Assembly: GCA_047974845.1 (NCBI GenBank)
Contig: JBKECQ010000052.1
Span: 62,001 to 126,000, forward strand
DNA: 64,000 bases
Reading direction: 5' to 3'
Source: Aminipila sp047974845
GTDB taxonomy: Bacteria > Bacillota > Clostridia > Peptostreptococcales > Anaerovoracaceae
In this document: piece by piece, positions 52,235 to 60,293 of the stretch
Layout of the letters: each line of letters opens with the position of its first letter
Position numbering within the stretch: the stretch's first letter is position 1
Translations under genes and position numbers: made by a program
The notes under the pieces: generated by a model
What the model was told of the DNA's origin: nothing
Database searches by the model: none
The model's input: the letters and a program-made list of their open reading frames with translations, nothing else

Positions 52235-52954
52235 ATGGGTATTTATAAGGTAAACAAACTTAAGGCTTTATTGGCAGATAATAGCTATGGAGGAAGGGGA
52301 ATTGTAATAGGAAAGACTCCGGATGGGACAAAAGCGGCTGTTGCATATTTCATAATGGGAAGAAGTGAAAACAGCAGAAACAGAATCTTTATAGAAAAAG
52401 GGCAAGAGGTTGTAATAAATGCTTTTGATGAGAGTAAACTGGAAGATCCCAGCTTAATTATATACTCGCCAATAAAGAAGCTTGGAAATAAGCTAATCGT
52501 TACAAATGGAGATCAGACAGATACAGTATATGAATTTTTAAATAAAGGCATGAGCTTTGAAGATGCACTTTTAACCAGAGAGTTTGAGCCGGATTCTCCT
52601 AACTTTACTCCAAGAATAAGTGGAATTTTAAACTTTCATGATGAAAGCTTTGATTATAAGTTGAGCATTTTAAAAAGTGGAGATGAAAAAGGGACTGTAT
52701 GTAACAGGTACTTTTTTAATTATTTACCCATATCGGGACTGGGACATTACATACACACCTACAACTGTGATGGCAATCCAATACCAACATTTACGGGTGA
52801 GCCTGAACGTGTTGAAATATTGGACTCAATAGACGAAATGACAGCTGTGATTTGGAACAATCTTGACAAGGACAATAAAGTATCTCTTTATGTGAGATAT
52901 ATTGACCTAGAAACAGGCGAGATAGAAAATAGAATGATAAATAAAAATTTGTAG
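52235..52954 (+). CDS. purO: IMP cyclohydrolase, archaeal PurO type
   Basis: 239-residue protein matching the PurO-type IMP cyclohydrolase family (closing FAICAR to IMP, the final step). Seen: NSYGGRGIVIGKTPDGTKAA, AYFIMGRSENSRNRIF, DPSLIIYSPI and FTPRISGILN. In most bacteria this step is done by the N-terminal half of PurH; here the adjacent purH-like gene lacks that half, which supports the assignment. ATG directly follows the purN stop. Confidence 0.9.
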   Translation: MGIYKVNKLKALLADNSYGGRGIVIGKTPDGTKAAVAYFIMGRSENSRNRIFIEKGQEVVINAFDESKLEDPSLIIYSPIKKLGNKLIVTNGDQTDTVYEFLNKGMSFEDALLTREFEPDSPNFTPRISGILNFHDESFDYKLSILKSGDEKGTVCNRYFFNYLPISGLGHYIHTYNCDGNPIPTFTGEPERVEILDSIDEMTAVIWNNLDKDNKVSLYVRYIDLETGEIENRMINKNL

Positions 52955-52984
52955 TATGCAAAGTGGGTGCAGAATAACAGAAGC

Positions 52985-53027
52985 TTTGATTAAATGGTAA
53001 TAAAGTGTTTGATTAAATGGTAATAAA
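52985..53027 (+). repeat. 23-base tandem repeat before the transformylase gene
   Basis: TTTGATTAAATGGTAATAAA at 52985-53004 and again at 53008-53027, separated by GTG. It lies just before the ribosome site (GGGAG) of the next gene. Confidence 0.75.
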
Positions 53028-53042
53028 AAAGGGAGAACATAA

Positions 53043-54227
53043 ATGAAAGAGTTTGAATTAAAATATGGCTGCAATCCCAATCAAAAACCTGCTGAAATAT
53101 ATATGGAAAATGGAGAAGAACTACCCATTGAAATATTAAACGGCAGACCGGGATATATAAATTTTTTGGATGCATTCAATAGTTATCAGCTTGTAAAAGA
53201 ACTGAAAGAGGCGCTTGGATTGCCTGCGGCAACTTCATTTAAACACGTTAGCCCTACATCGGCGGCCTTAGGTATAATTTTGCCAAAGGATTTAAAAAAG
53301 GCGTGCTTCGTGGATGATATTGAAGATTTGGATAAATCCTTACTGGCTTGTGCTTATGCAAGAGCTAGGGGAACAGACAGAATGTCTTCATTTGGCGATT
53401 TTATAGCCCTATCGGATGAGTGCGATGAAATAACGGCAAAATTAATTCAAAGAGAGGTTTCTGACGGAGTAATTGCACCGGGGTTTTCGGCTGAGGCCTT
53501 AAAAATATTAAAAAACAAGAAAAAGGGGAATTACAATATAATAAAGATTGACCCTGAATATAAGCCGGCGCAAACAGAAAAGAAACAAGTGTACGGTGTT
53601 ACTTTCAAGCAGGGAAGAAATGAATTTAAGATTGATAAGAGCATATTAACAAATATCGTAACTAACAATAAAGTAATGCCTGAGGCGGCGAAGAGAGATT
53701 TGATAGTTGCACTTATTACTTTAAAATATACCCAGTCTAACTCTGTGTGCTTTGCAGTTGATGGGCAGGCAATAGGGGTAGGAGCAGGTCAACAATCAAG
53801 AATACATTGCACAAGATTGGCGGGTAATAAAGCGGATTTATGGCATTTACGTCAAAGCAAAAAAGTATTGGAACTGCCTTTTTTAGAAAATATAGGCAGA
53901 GCCGAAAGAGACAATGTAATAGACATATATCTTTCAGAAGATGCCATAGATGTTTTAGAAGAAGGAAAATGGCAGCAATACTTTTCAGTAAAACCACAAC
54001 AATTTACAAGGGAAGATCAAAGGCACTACTTATCAAATATTACAGGAGTTGCTGTAGGAAGCGATGCATTTTTCCCATTTGGGGATAACATAGAAAGAGC
54101 TAAAAAAAGTGGAGTTTCTTTTATTGCACAACCGGGAGGCTCTATAAGGGATAATAATGTTATAGAGACTTGTGACACCTATAATATGGTAATGGCATTT
54201 ACAGATATGAGATTGTTTCACCATTAG
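53043..54227 (+). CDS. purH: AICAR transformylase, stand-alone domain (PurH C-terminal half)
   Basis: 394 residues corresponding to the formyltransferase half of PurH, without the ~200-residue N-terminal IMP cyclohydrolase domain. Seen: LKYGCNPNQKPAEIYM, FKHVSPTSAALGIILP with the catalytic Lys-His, YTQSNSVCFAVDGQAIGVGA, GQQSRIHCTRLAGNKADLW and DAFFPFGDNI. It makes FAICAR from AICAR and 10-formyl-THF; the preceding PurO closes the ring. Length and normal start (GGGAGAAC before ATG) argue against truncation of a normal purH. Confidence 0.94.
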   Translation: MKEFELKYGCNPNQKPAEIYMENGEELPIEILNGRPGYINFLDAFNSYQLVKELKEALGLPAATSFKHVSPTSAALGIILPKDLKKACFVDDIEDLDKSLLACAYARARGTDRMSSFGDFIALSDECDEITAKLIQREVSDGVIAPGFSAEALKILKNKKKGNYNIIKIDPEYKPAQTEKKQVYGVTFKQGRNEFKIDKSILTNIVTNNKVMPEAAKRDLIVALITLKYTQSNSVCFAVDGQAIGVGAGQQSRIHCTRLAGNKADLWHLRQSKKVLELPFLENIGRAERDNVIDIYLSEDAIDVLEEGKWQQYFSVKPQQFTREDQRHYLSNITGVAVGSDAFFPFGDNIERAKKSGVSFIAQPGGSIRDNNVIETCDTYNMVMAFTDMRLFHH

Positions 54228-54244
54228 TTGAGGGAGAAAAGTAT

Positions 54245-55564
54245 ATGAAGGTTTTAATAGTTGGAAGCGGTGGTAGAGAACACGCTATTGCGTGGAAGCT
54301 ATCCCAAAGCATAAAGGTAGAAAAAATATATTGTGCGCCGGGAAATGCAGGTATTGCAAATGTTGCACAGTGTGTAAATATCAAGGCTGAAGATATTGAC
54401 GGAATTTGCAGGTTTGCTAAAGAAAACAGTATAGACCTTGCAGTAATAGGACCGGAAGTTCCTCTGGCTATGGGTATTGTAGATGAACTTGAAAAGGTTG
54501 GCGTTAGAAGTTTTGGCCCAAATAAAAAATGTGCACAGCTTGAAGCCAGCAAAGCCTTTACAAAGGCATTTCTTGCAAGACATAGTATTCCAACGGCAGG
54601 GTACAAAGAGTTTACTGACAAGCAGGAACTTTTAAATGCTGTAGGTATTTACGGATATCCCATGGTAATAAAAGCGGATGGGCTGGCAGCTGGAAAGGGC
54701 GTTGTAATCGCCGAAAATGAAGCAGAGGCAATAAAGGCAATTGAAGAAATGATGGGCGATAAGGTCTTTGGAGCTGCTGGAGATAAGGTTGTTGTTGAGG
54801 AGTATCTAAGTGGAGTAGAAGCCTCCATGCTGTGCTTTGTAGACGAACATACTATTATTCCAATGGAATCTGCTCAAGATTACAAAAGGATTTTTGATGA
54901 AGACAAGGGACCAAACACGGGAGGTATGGGTACATATTCTCCAAGTTTAATTTTTGATAAAGAGCTGGAGGAAAGAATACATACAGAAATTTTAAATCCA
55001 ACCTTAAAGGGTTTTCAAAAGGATGGACTGAATTTTAAAGGTGTGTTATTTATCGGCCTTATGATAGGAAAGGATGGTCCTAAAGTAATTGAATTCAATA
55101 ATAGATTCGGAGATCCGGAAACACAATCCATACTACTAAGGCTGGAGACAGATTTATTGGATATTTTTAATGCTGTTATAGATAACAAACTGGCAGAAAT
55201 TAAAATCCAGTGGAATAGCAAAAAGGCAGTATGTATAGTCTTGGCATCGGGGGGGTATCCCGGTGACTATGAAAAAGGCAAAGTCATACACGGACTGAAT
55301 AGAGTAGATGATGATGTGGTAGTATTTCATGCAGGGACCAAGCTAGAGAACATGGTAATTCATGAAGGTGATAATGGCTGTGGAATTATTACAAGAAATG
55401 AAGCTGTAGTTGTTACAGACGGTGGAAGAGTTCTTGGAGTCACTGTACTTGGTAACACACACCATGAAGCAAGGCTAAAAGCCTATGAAAATGTTAAAAA
55501 AATAAGCTTTGACGGAATGCAATATAGAAATGATATTGGCATTGTAAGAAAAGATAAGATTTAA
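54245..55564 (+). CDS. purD: Phosphoribosylamine-glycine ligase
   Basis: 439-residue GAR synthetase, ATP-grasp enzyme of purine step two. Seen: MKVLIVGSGGREHAIAWKL, IGPEVPLAMGIVDEL, ADGLAAGKGVVIAENEAEA, EYLSGVEASMLCFVDEHTII and EFNNRFGDPETQ. GAGGGAGAAAAG precedes the ATG. Last gene of the operon, followed by a strong terminator. The operon has no purK, purB or purA. Confidence 0.97.
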   Translation: MKVLIVGSGGREHAIAWKLSQSIKVEKIYCAPGNAGIANVAQCVNIKAEDIDGICRFAKENSIDLAVIGPEVPLAMGIVDELEKVGVRSFGPNKKCAQLEASKAFTKAFLARHSIPTAGYKEFTDKQELLNAVGIYGYPMVIKADGLAAGKGVVIAENEAEAIKAIEEMMGDKVFGAAGDKVVVEEYLSGVEASMLCFVDEHTIIPMESAQDYKRIFDEDKGPNTGGMGTYSPSLIFDKELEERIHTEILNPTLKGFQKDGLNFKGVLFIGLMIGKDGPKVIEFNNRFGDPETQSILLRLETDLLDIFNAVIDNKLAEIKIQWNSKKAVCIVLASGGYPGDYEKGKVIHGLNRVDDDVVVFHAGTKLENMVIHEGDNGCGIITRNEAVVVTDGGRVLGVTVLGNTHHEARLKAYENVKKISFDGMQYRNDIGIVRKDKI

Positions 55565-55569
55565 CCTTC

Positions 55570-55614
55570 AATAAAACCCCGTATTTTGTTAATAATAAAT
55601 ACGGGGTTTTATTA
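55570..55614 (+). terminator. Terminator of the purine operon
   Basis: ATAAAACCCCGTATTT pairs with AAATACGGGGTTTTAT around a short TGTTAATAAT loop. Confidence 0.9.
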
Positions 55615-55616
55615 TT

Positions 55617-55890
55617 GAAGCCTTGCCCGTATCTTTGATACGGCGCGCAAGTCTCATACAGAAATTCCCCGACTTTAGTCGGAGAGGGATTTTCAAAGGA
55701 ATTTTTCAGTTGAAGCCTTGCCCGTATCTTTGATACGGCGCGCAAGTCTCATACAGAAATTCCCCGACTACAGTCGGAAAATGATTATCAAAGGAATTTT
55801 TCAGTTGAAGCCTTGCCCATATCTTTGATATGGCGCGCAAGTCTCATACAGAAATTCCCCGACTTTAGTCGGAGAGGGATTTTTCAGCAG
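55617..55890. repeat. Three tandem copies of a 95-base structured repeat
   Basis: Units begin GAAGCCTTGCCC at 55617, 55712 and 55807 with exact 95-base period; the third is shortened at its end. Each has two hairpins: CCGTATC-TTT-GATACGG and CCGACT-nn-AGTCGG. In unit three the first stem reads CCATATC/GATATGG, a paired change that keeps it intact, and in unit two only the loop of the second stem differs. No convincing coding frame. The following bases to 56019 are AT-rich and otherwise featureless. Confidence 0.85.
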
Positions 55891-56019
55891 TCTTGCCAGC
55901 ATTTCATTTGTTGTATATAATCTTACGGTGTAATAATAAATGGATTCTCATTTATAATATTTAATGTGTCAACATATTAATTAATATATGGATCAATTTA
56001 TAGGCAGGAGGAATGGAGA

Positions 56020-56301
56020 ATGATAATAGGAACTATGTTGATTGAACTACATGCACCATGGGTACACTCTCTTAAAGAAAAAAGAATGGTAGTGAAAAGT
56101 ATCTGTGCAAAGGCCGGAAATAAGTTTAATATATCTATTGCAGAAGTAGATAAGCAGGATATGCATCAAGCCATAGTTATAGGCATTGCTTGCGTTACAG
56201 ACGAAACCTCCCATGCAAATAGTATATTAGATAATGTCCTTAATTTTATTGAGGATAATACTGAAGCAGAGGTTGTAAGCGTAGAGAAAGAGATTTGTTA
56301 A
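56020..56301 (+). CDS. DUF503 family protein (YlxP-like)
   Basis: 93-residue small protein opening GTMLIELHAPWVHSLKEKRM, with the characteristic LKEKR motif of DUF503, and ending with a VSVEKEI strand. The family is widespread in Firmicutes, often near infB/rbfA and implicated in ribosome-related functions, but has no established activity. Here it stands alone. GGCAGGAGGAATGG precedes the ATG. A terminator follows. Confidence 0.85.
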   Translation: MIIGTMLIELHAPWVHSLKEKRMVVKSICAKAGNKFNISIAEVDKQDMHQAIVIGIACVTDETSHANSILDNVLNFIEDNTEAEVVSVEKEIC

Positions 56302-56328
56302 TTAAAATTAGGTGAAATTATCAGATAA

Positions 56329-56373
56329 AAAATCCCCAGACTTTTTGATTATACTGTCGGGGATTCTTTTGTT
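56329..56373 (+). terminator. Terminator after the DUF503 gene
   Basis: AATCCCCAGAC pairs with GTCGGGGATT (one bulged base), followed by CTTTTGTTTT. Confidence 0.7.
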
Positions 56374-56461
56374 TTATAAAAAAATAAAAAAATAATATTT
56401 ATTTAAAACTATTTAAAACTCTAGCACATCTAATTTATGAAAGGAGAGGCAAAGAGGTAGG

Positions 56462-56947
56462 ATGCAGAGATTAAATGATGATAAATTTTTAGAATTACTT
56501 ATGAGGAAGAAAAATAACTTTTATAGAATAGCCTTTAGCTATATGAAAAATGAACAGGATGCATTGGATGTAATACAGGAAGCTACTTGTAAGGCATTTG
56601 TAAATAAAAATAAGCTTAAAAATGTTGACTATTTTAACACTTGGTTTACAAGGATATTGATAAACACTTCAATATCAGCATTGAGAAAAAATAAGAAATA
56701 TGCACCTATGGTTTCAGAGGAACAGATGGTAGCCCCGGAGAGTATAAATGAAAGTTATTATGATTTGGACAAAGCGTTAGATTTATTAGATATAAAATAT
56801 AAGAGTATTATTATCCTTAAGTTTTATGAGGATATGACATTTAAACAAATCAGTGAAGTATTAAAAAAACCGGAGAGCACGATAAAAACCAATTATTATC
56901 GAGCTTTAGAATTATTAAAGGGGGAGTTGGATTATGAAACAGTTTAA
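56462..56947 (+). CDS. ECF-type RNA polymerase sigma factor
   Basis: 161-residue group-IV sigma factor. Region 2 at about 15-80 (DALDVIQEATCKAFVNKN; FNTWFTRILINTSISALRKN) and region 4 at about 105-158 (ILKFYEDMTFKQISEVLKKP; STIKTNYYRALELLKGEL). The ATG follows GGAGAGGCAAAGAGGTAG. It overlaps the downstream anti-sigma gene by 14 bases, the standard arrangement for co-expression with its inhibitor. Target promoters unknown. Confidence 0.93.
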   Translation: MQRLNDDKFLELLMRKKNNFYRIAFSYMKNEQDALDVIQEATCKAFVNKNKLKNVDYFNTWFTRILINTSISALRKNKKYAPMVSEEQMVAPESINESYYDLDKALDLLDIKYKSIIILKFYEDMTFKQISEVLKKPESTIKTNYYRALELLKGELDYETV

Positions 56948-58055
56948 ACAAGACCTTTCAATTCCTTTGGAATTAGATAAAGCAATAAATGAGGGTATTA
57001 AAAAGGGGAGAATTAAGATGGAGAAAAATAATGCAGTAAGAAAAAGAGTAATGGGAGTAGCGGCAGCGGCAGTAATTGGTGTAGGACTATTTGGTGTCGG
57101 GGTAAATGTGTCCCCTGCCTTTGCTGATTCAATTAAGGATGTGCCGGTTTTAGGTACTTTAGTTGAAGTATTCCAAATGAACAAAGAAAACGTATCGGGG
57201 GGAAAAGCGGAAGCACATTCAAAAGGAGAAATATCATTAAGCAGAGAAGAAGGCAAAGAGCGTCTTATTATTAACTTTGCTGATAGTGAAAATGCAAATA
57301 AATATGATGCGACTTATTTAAAAAATCCACAAAGTATTACTATAACTTTACCGGGTAGTACCGATGTAAAATTACTTTCAGACTATAAACGCTCTGAAGG
57401 GGAGAGCGACTTTATTAAGTCTGTATATAAGCTAACAACTTTAGATGACTCAATGCTTAGATATGTAGTAGAAATTGAGGATTACTCAGATGTTCAGATT
57501 AGTGAATATAAGAACCCGGGACAAATTGTAGTAGAACTTACTAAGAATGAAAACTATGACTTTGAAGAAATATATTCTGTAAGATCTTACTCATTTGATG
57601 ATGGGGAGGAGTTTGCAGTGGTGGAAGAAAACTTAGGCAAAGAGACACATAGAATCCTTAAGGATGAACAAGAATCAAGATTTATTGAATTTGCACAGTT
57701 TGCTACAAAGGAAAAGGCACAAGCTTTTGCTAAAGAGGTTGGGGGTATAGAAACTGTTATTGAAAAAAGATATGGCAATAATGTACCGGTATGCTTTAAA
57801 ACAAAAGCTGATTATGATGAGTATTGCTTTGTTTTAGATTATACTAAAGTACTGAACAAGGCTGTAGATGTAGAGGATATAACTACTTTCATAGATAAGA
57901 ACAAAGACAAGTATCCACAATATGCAGAAATAATGGTTAAGGGACTTACAGGAATGTTAAGAAGTATGGATCAATCAGAATATAATGCAAAGGACTATGA
58001 TAAATATTACGCCTTAATAGGGACTACAACAGAAAAAGAATTGGCAAAGTACTAA
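56934..58055 (+). CDS. Probable membrane-anchored anti-sigma factor (DUF4179-like N-terminus)
   Basis: 373 residues. A cytoplasmic N-terminus of about 35 residues, one membrane helix (VMGVAAAAVIGVGLFGVGVN), then an external region opening SPAFADSIKDVPVLGTLVEV, the DUF4179 signature of sigma regulators. The remaining ~250 residues outside the cell are not recognised; the lysozyme-binding DUF3298 domain of RsiV is not evident. It probably holds the preceding sigma factor until proteolysis releases it. Overlap with the sigma gene supports this. Confidence 0.8.
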   Translation: MKQFKQDLSIPLELDKAINEGIKKGRIKMEKNNAVRKRVMGVAAAAVIGVGLFGVGVNVSPAFADSIKDVPVLGTLVEVFQMNKENVSGGKAEAHSKGEISLSREEGKERLIINFADSENANKYDATYLKNPQSITITLPGSTDVKLLSDYKRSEGESDFIKSVYKLTTLDDSMLRYVVEIEDYSDVQISEYKNPGQIVVELTKNENYDFEEIYSVRSYSFDDGEEFAVVEENLGKETHRILKDEQESRFIEFAQFATKEKAQAFAKEVGGIETVIEKRYGNNVPVCFKTKADYDEYCFVLDYTKVLNKAVDVEDITTFIDKNKDKYPQYAEIMVKGLTGMLRSMDQSEYNAKDYDKYYALIGTTTEKELAKY

Positions 58056-58131
58056 TCATTAAATTGAAAATAAGCCATGAACAATAAGTAATCAAAATCA
58101 GAATAAGCAATGAGCAATAAGAATTAAATTG

Positions 58132-58168
58132 AAACATGTGTAGGCAAGGGCCTACGCATGTTTTTGTT
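58132..58168. terminator. Bidirectional terminator between anti-sigma and response regulator genes
   Basis: AAACATGTGTAGGC pairs with GCCTACGCATGTTT (one G-T type mismatch) around AAGG, with T- and A-runs at the two sides. Confidence 0.8.
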
Positions 58169-58180
58169 TTAAATAATATA

Positions 58181-58855
58181 TTATACTTTTCTTGTGGCTT
58201 TATATCCAAGCCCTCGGACCGTTTCAATTGAAAACTCGGGATAATTCTCAAAACGTTTTCTAAGCCTGTTGATATGGACATTTACGGTATAATCAGTAGA
58301 TTCGGATTCGATACCCCAAATTTCGTCCATCAGCTGAATCCGAGTAAAAATCTTATTTGGATAGGCAAGTAATTTATATAGTAAATAAAATTCTTTTTGA
58401 GGAAGTGTTTGAACATCGTTTCCTTTAGCCACAGTCAAGGAATCATAATCCAACACAACATCACCTACATTCAGCTTATGCTCGTTTACAATTTTTGCTC
58501 GTCGCAATAAAGCTTTGATTCTTAGAAGCATTTCCTCTTCGTCAACGGGCTTTGTCATATAATCGTCGGTTCCCACAATAAAGCCTCTTTTCTTATCCGA
58601 TGGAAGTTGTTTTGCCGTTACCATTAAGATAGGCAGTTGATAATCGGCATTGCGGAGCTGCTCAGTAAGTTCAAAACCATCCATATTTGGCATCATTACA
58701 TCCAAAATAATTAAATCTATGTGTTCTGAATCAAGAAGGTGTAAGGCTTCCATTCCATCATTTGCGGTAAAAGTAAGATAACCCGCAGTGCTTAAAACAG
58801 TGTTCATTAACCTCCTTGTATTTTTATCATCCTCAACTATTAGTATGCGAAACAT
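58181..58855 (-). CDS. Response regulator, OmpR family
   Basis: 224-residue regulator with Glu8-Asp9-Asp10, phospho-acceptor Asp52 (LIILDVMMPNMDGFEL), Lys in MTKPVDEEE, and a winged-helix DNA-binding domain (about 128-223; VNVHINRLRKRFENYPEFSI and RGLGYK). GGAGGATTACC-type sequence precedes the ATG. Its probable partner kinase is encoded 1.4 kb away on the same strand, with the TolC-like gene between them on the other strand. It probably controls the efflux genes. Confidence 0.92.
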   Translation of the reverse strand: MFRILIVEDDKNTRRLMNTVLSTAGYLTFTANDGMEALHLLDSEHIDLIILDVMMPNMDGFELTEQLRNADYQLPILMVTAKQLPSDKKRGFIVGTDDYMTKPVDEEEMLLRIKALLRRAKIVNEHKLNVGDVVLDYDSLTVAKGNDVQTLPQKEFYLLYKLLAYPNKIFTRIQLMDEIWGIESESTDYTVNVHINRLRKRFENYPEFSIETVRGLGYKATRKV

Positions 58856-59086
58856 TGGTAATCCTCCATATTGTGCTGAATTCTGCTCAGTATATTACTC
58901 ATTCTAAATATAATAGTTTTTATTATAAAAATCAAAGGTAAATTAAACATAAACTTTCCAACATAAGTTTTATATTTCACAGTATTGATATAAAAAATTT
59001 ATATTCAGTTAACCTTTGCTATGTAAAATAGCAAAGAGAGAATTTTAAGAGCAAAATGTTTCTCTAAGTTAAGGGGGATTAAAAAT

Positions 59087-60256
59087 ATGAGAAAGAAATA
59101 TATATTACTTATGTTATCACTCTGTGTTTCAATATCATCCATTAATGCAATAGTATCCTTTGCAGATACTGACCTGACTGGTGTTGAAGATATGCAAATG
59201 CAGGAGGCAGAGGGGAGCCTGCAACCAATTTCACTGTCTTTGGATGGGGCATACAAACAGTTAGAATCAAGTAAGACCATTGAGCTAGTTAAACTGAAAA
59301 AACAAAGTGATTTAAGTATCTCTAAGGGATATAGCGAAGCCGTCAGCAATTACAATAAACAGGAAAAAGAAGATACTTTTGTTATGGGTTACGATTCTTC
59401 AAATAAGTATGTAGCACAAGCTAGAAGAAATTTTGCAAATTTAATGATAGATGCAAATCATCAAGCTAGATTGAACAGCATAGGTTTGGAAGTGTTTAAA
59501 AAGTATCATACGATTAAGAATACCGAAAAACAAGTGGAAATTGCAAAAGAATCTTTGCAATTGAAAAATAATATGCTGGAAACTACCAAGAGGAAGTATG
59601 AGGTGGGTTCATCTTCAAAACGTGAAATTGAGGATGCAGAAAAAGAGGTGAAAGACCTTGAAGCTAACGTAGAAAACCTAGAAAGTAATCTAAAGCAATT
59701 AAAGGAGAACTTCAATTCCTACTTGGGGTATGATATTTCACAAGAGCTTATTTTGACCGACGCACTAGAGGAAATACCAATGCAGGAAATTGATTTAGAA
59801 GAAGCGATTCAACTAGCATTGAAAAACAGAAATGAAATGAGGGAGGCTGACTATAATGTTGAAATTTCACAGCTTAATTTCAATAGCTATAAGGCATACC
59901 CTACCAGTTCATCAAAATACATAAAAGCAAAAACGCAACTTTTGAATGCGCAAATAGCCAAAGAAAATAGGCCTACAGACATAGAGTTAGATGTTAAAGG
60001 TAAATACAATTCAATGAAGGAGTCTTATAATTCTGTGCAAACCGCAAAGAAAGCATTGAGCAGTGCAGAGGAAAGCTTAAGTGCAGTTACAAGAAAGCTG
60101 GATTTGGGAATGGTAACCTCAACTCAAGTAAAACAAGCGGAGTTAGCAGTAAAAAATGCTGAGCTGACTTTGGATAATTGTTTGCTAAACTACAATATTG
60201 CAGTGGAAAACTATACACTATCTATGGGAGCAGGTACTTTTGCTGTAAATATATAA
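59087..60256 (+). CDS. TolC-like secreted coiled-coil protein
   Basis: 389 residues. Signal peptide (YILLMLSLCVSISSINAIVS) and then two related helical halves rich in Gln, Lys, Ala and Asn, as in outer-membrane efflux (TolC) proteins: ETTKRKYEVGSSSKREIEDA in the first half, VTRKLDLGMVTSTQVKQAEL in the second. The amphipathic beta segments that form the TolC barrel are not obvious. GGGGGATTAAAAATATG gives the start. It is followed, on the same strand, by HlyD and RND genes interrupted by a kinase gene. Confidence 0.85.
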   Translation: MRKKYILLMLSLCVSISSINAIVSFADTDLTGVEDMQMQEAEGSLQPISLSLDGAYKQLESSKTIELVKLKKQSDLSISKGYSEAVSNYNKQEKEDTFVMGYDSSNKYVAQARRNFANLMIDANHQARLNSIGLEVFKKYHTIKNTEKQVEIAKESLQLKNNMLETTKRKYEVGSSSKREIEDAEKEVKDLEANVENLESNLKQLKENFNSYLGYDISQELILTDALEEIPMQEIDLEEAIQLALKNRNEMREADYNVEISQLNFNSYKAYPTSSSKYIKAKTQLLNAQIAKENRPTDIELDVKGKYNSMKESYNSVQTAKKALSSAEESLSAVTRKLDLGMVTSTQVKQAELAVKNAELTLDNCLLNYNIAVENYTLSMGAGTFAVNI

Positions 60257-60293
60257 AAATAAAATAGGGTGAAAAGAATTTATTCTTTTCACC

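Noticed and set aside
53840..54088. Plus-strand open frame inside the transformylase gene
   Set aside because: Another frame of the AICAR transformylase, rich in Arg and Lys, with no ribosome site.
55494..55745. Minus-strand open frame through the repeat array
   Set aside because: It reads through purD's end, a terminator and the 95-base repeats, whose changes preserve stems rather than codons.
55617..55890. CRISPR array
   Set aside because: The three units repeat over their whole 95-base length, with no variable spacers and no cas genes nearby.
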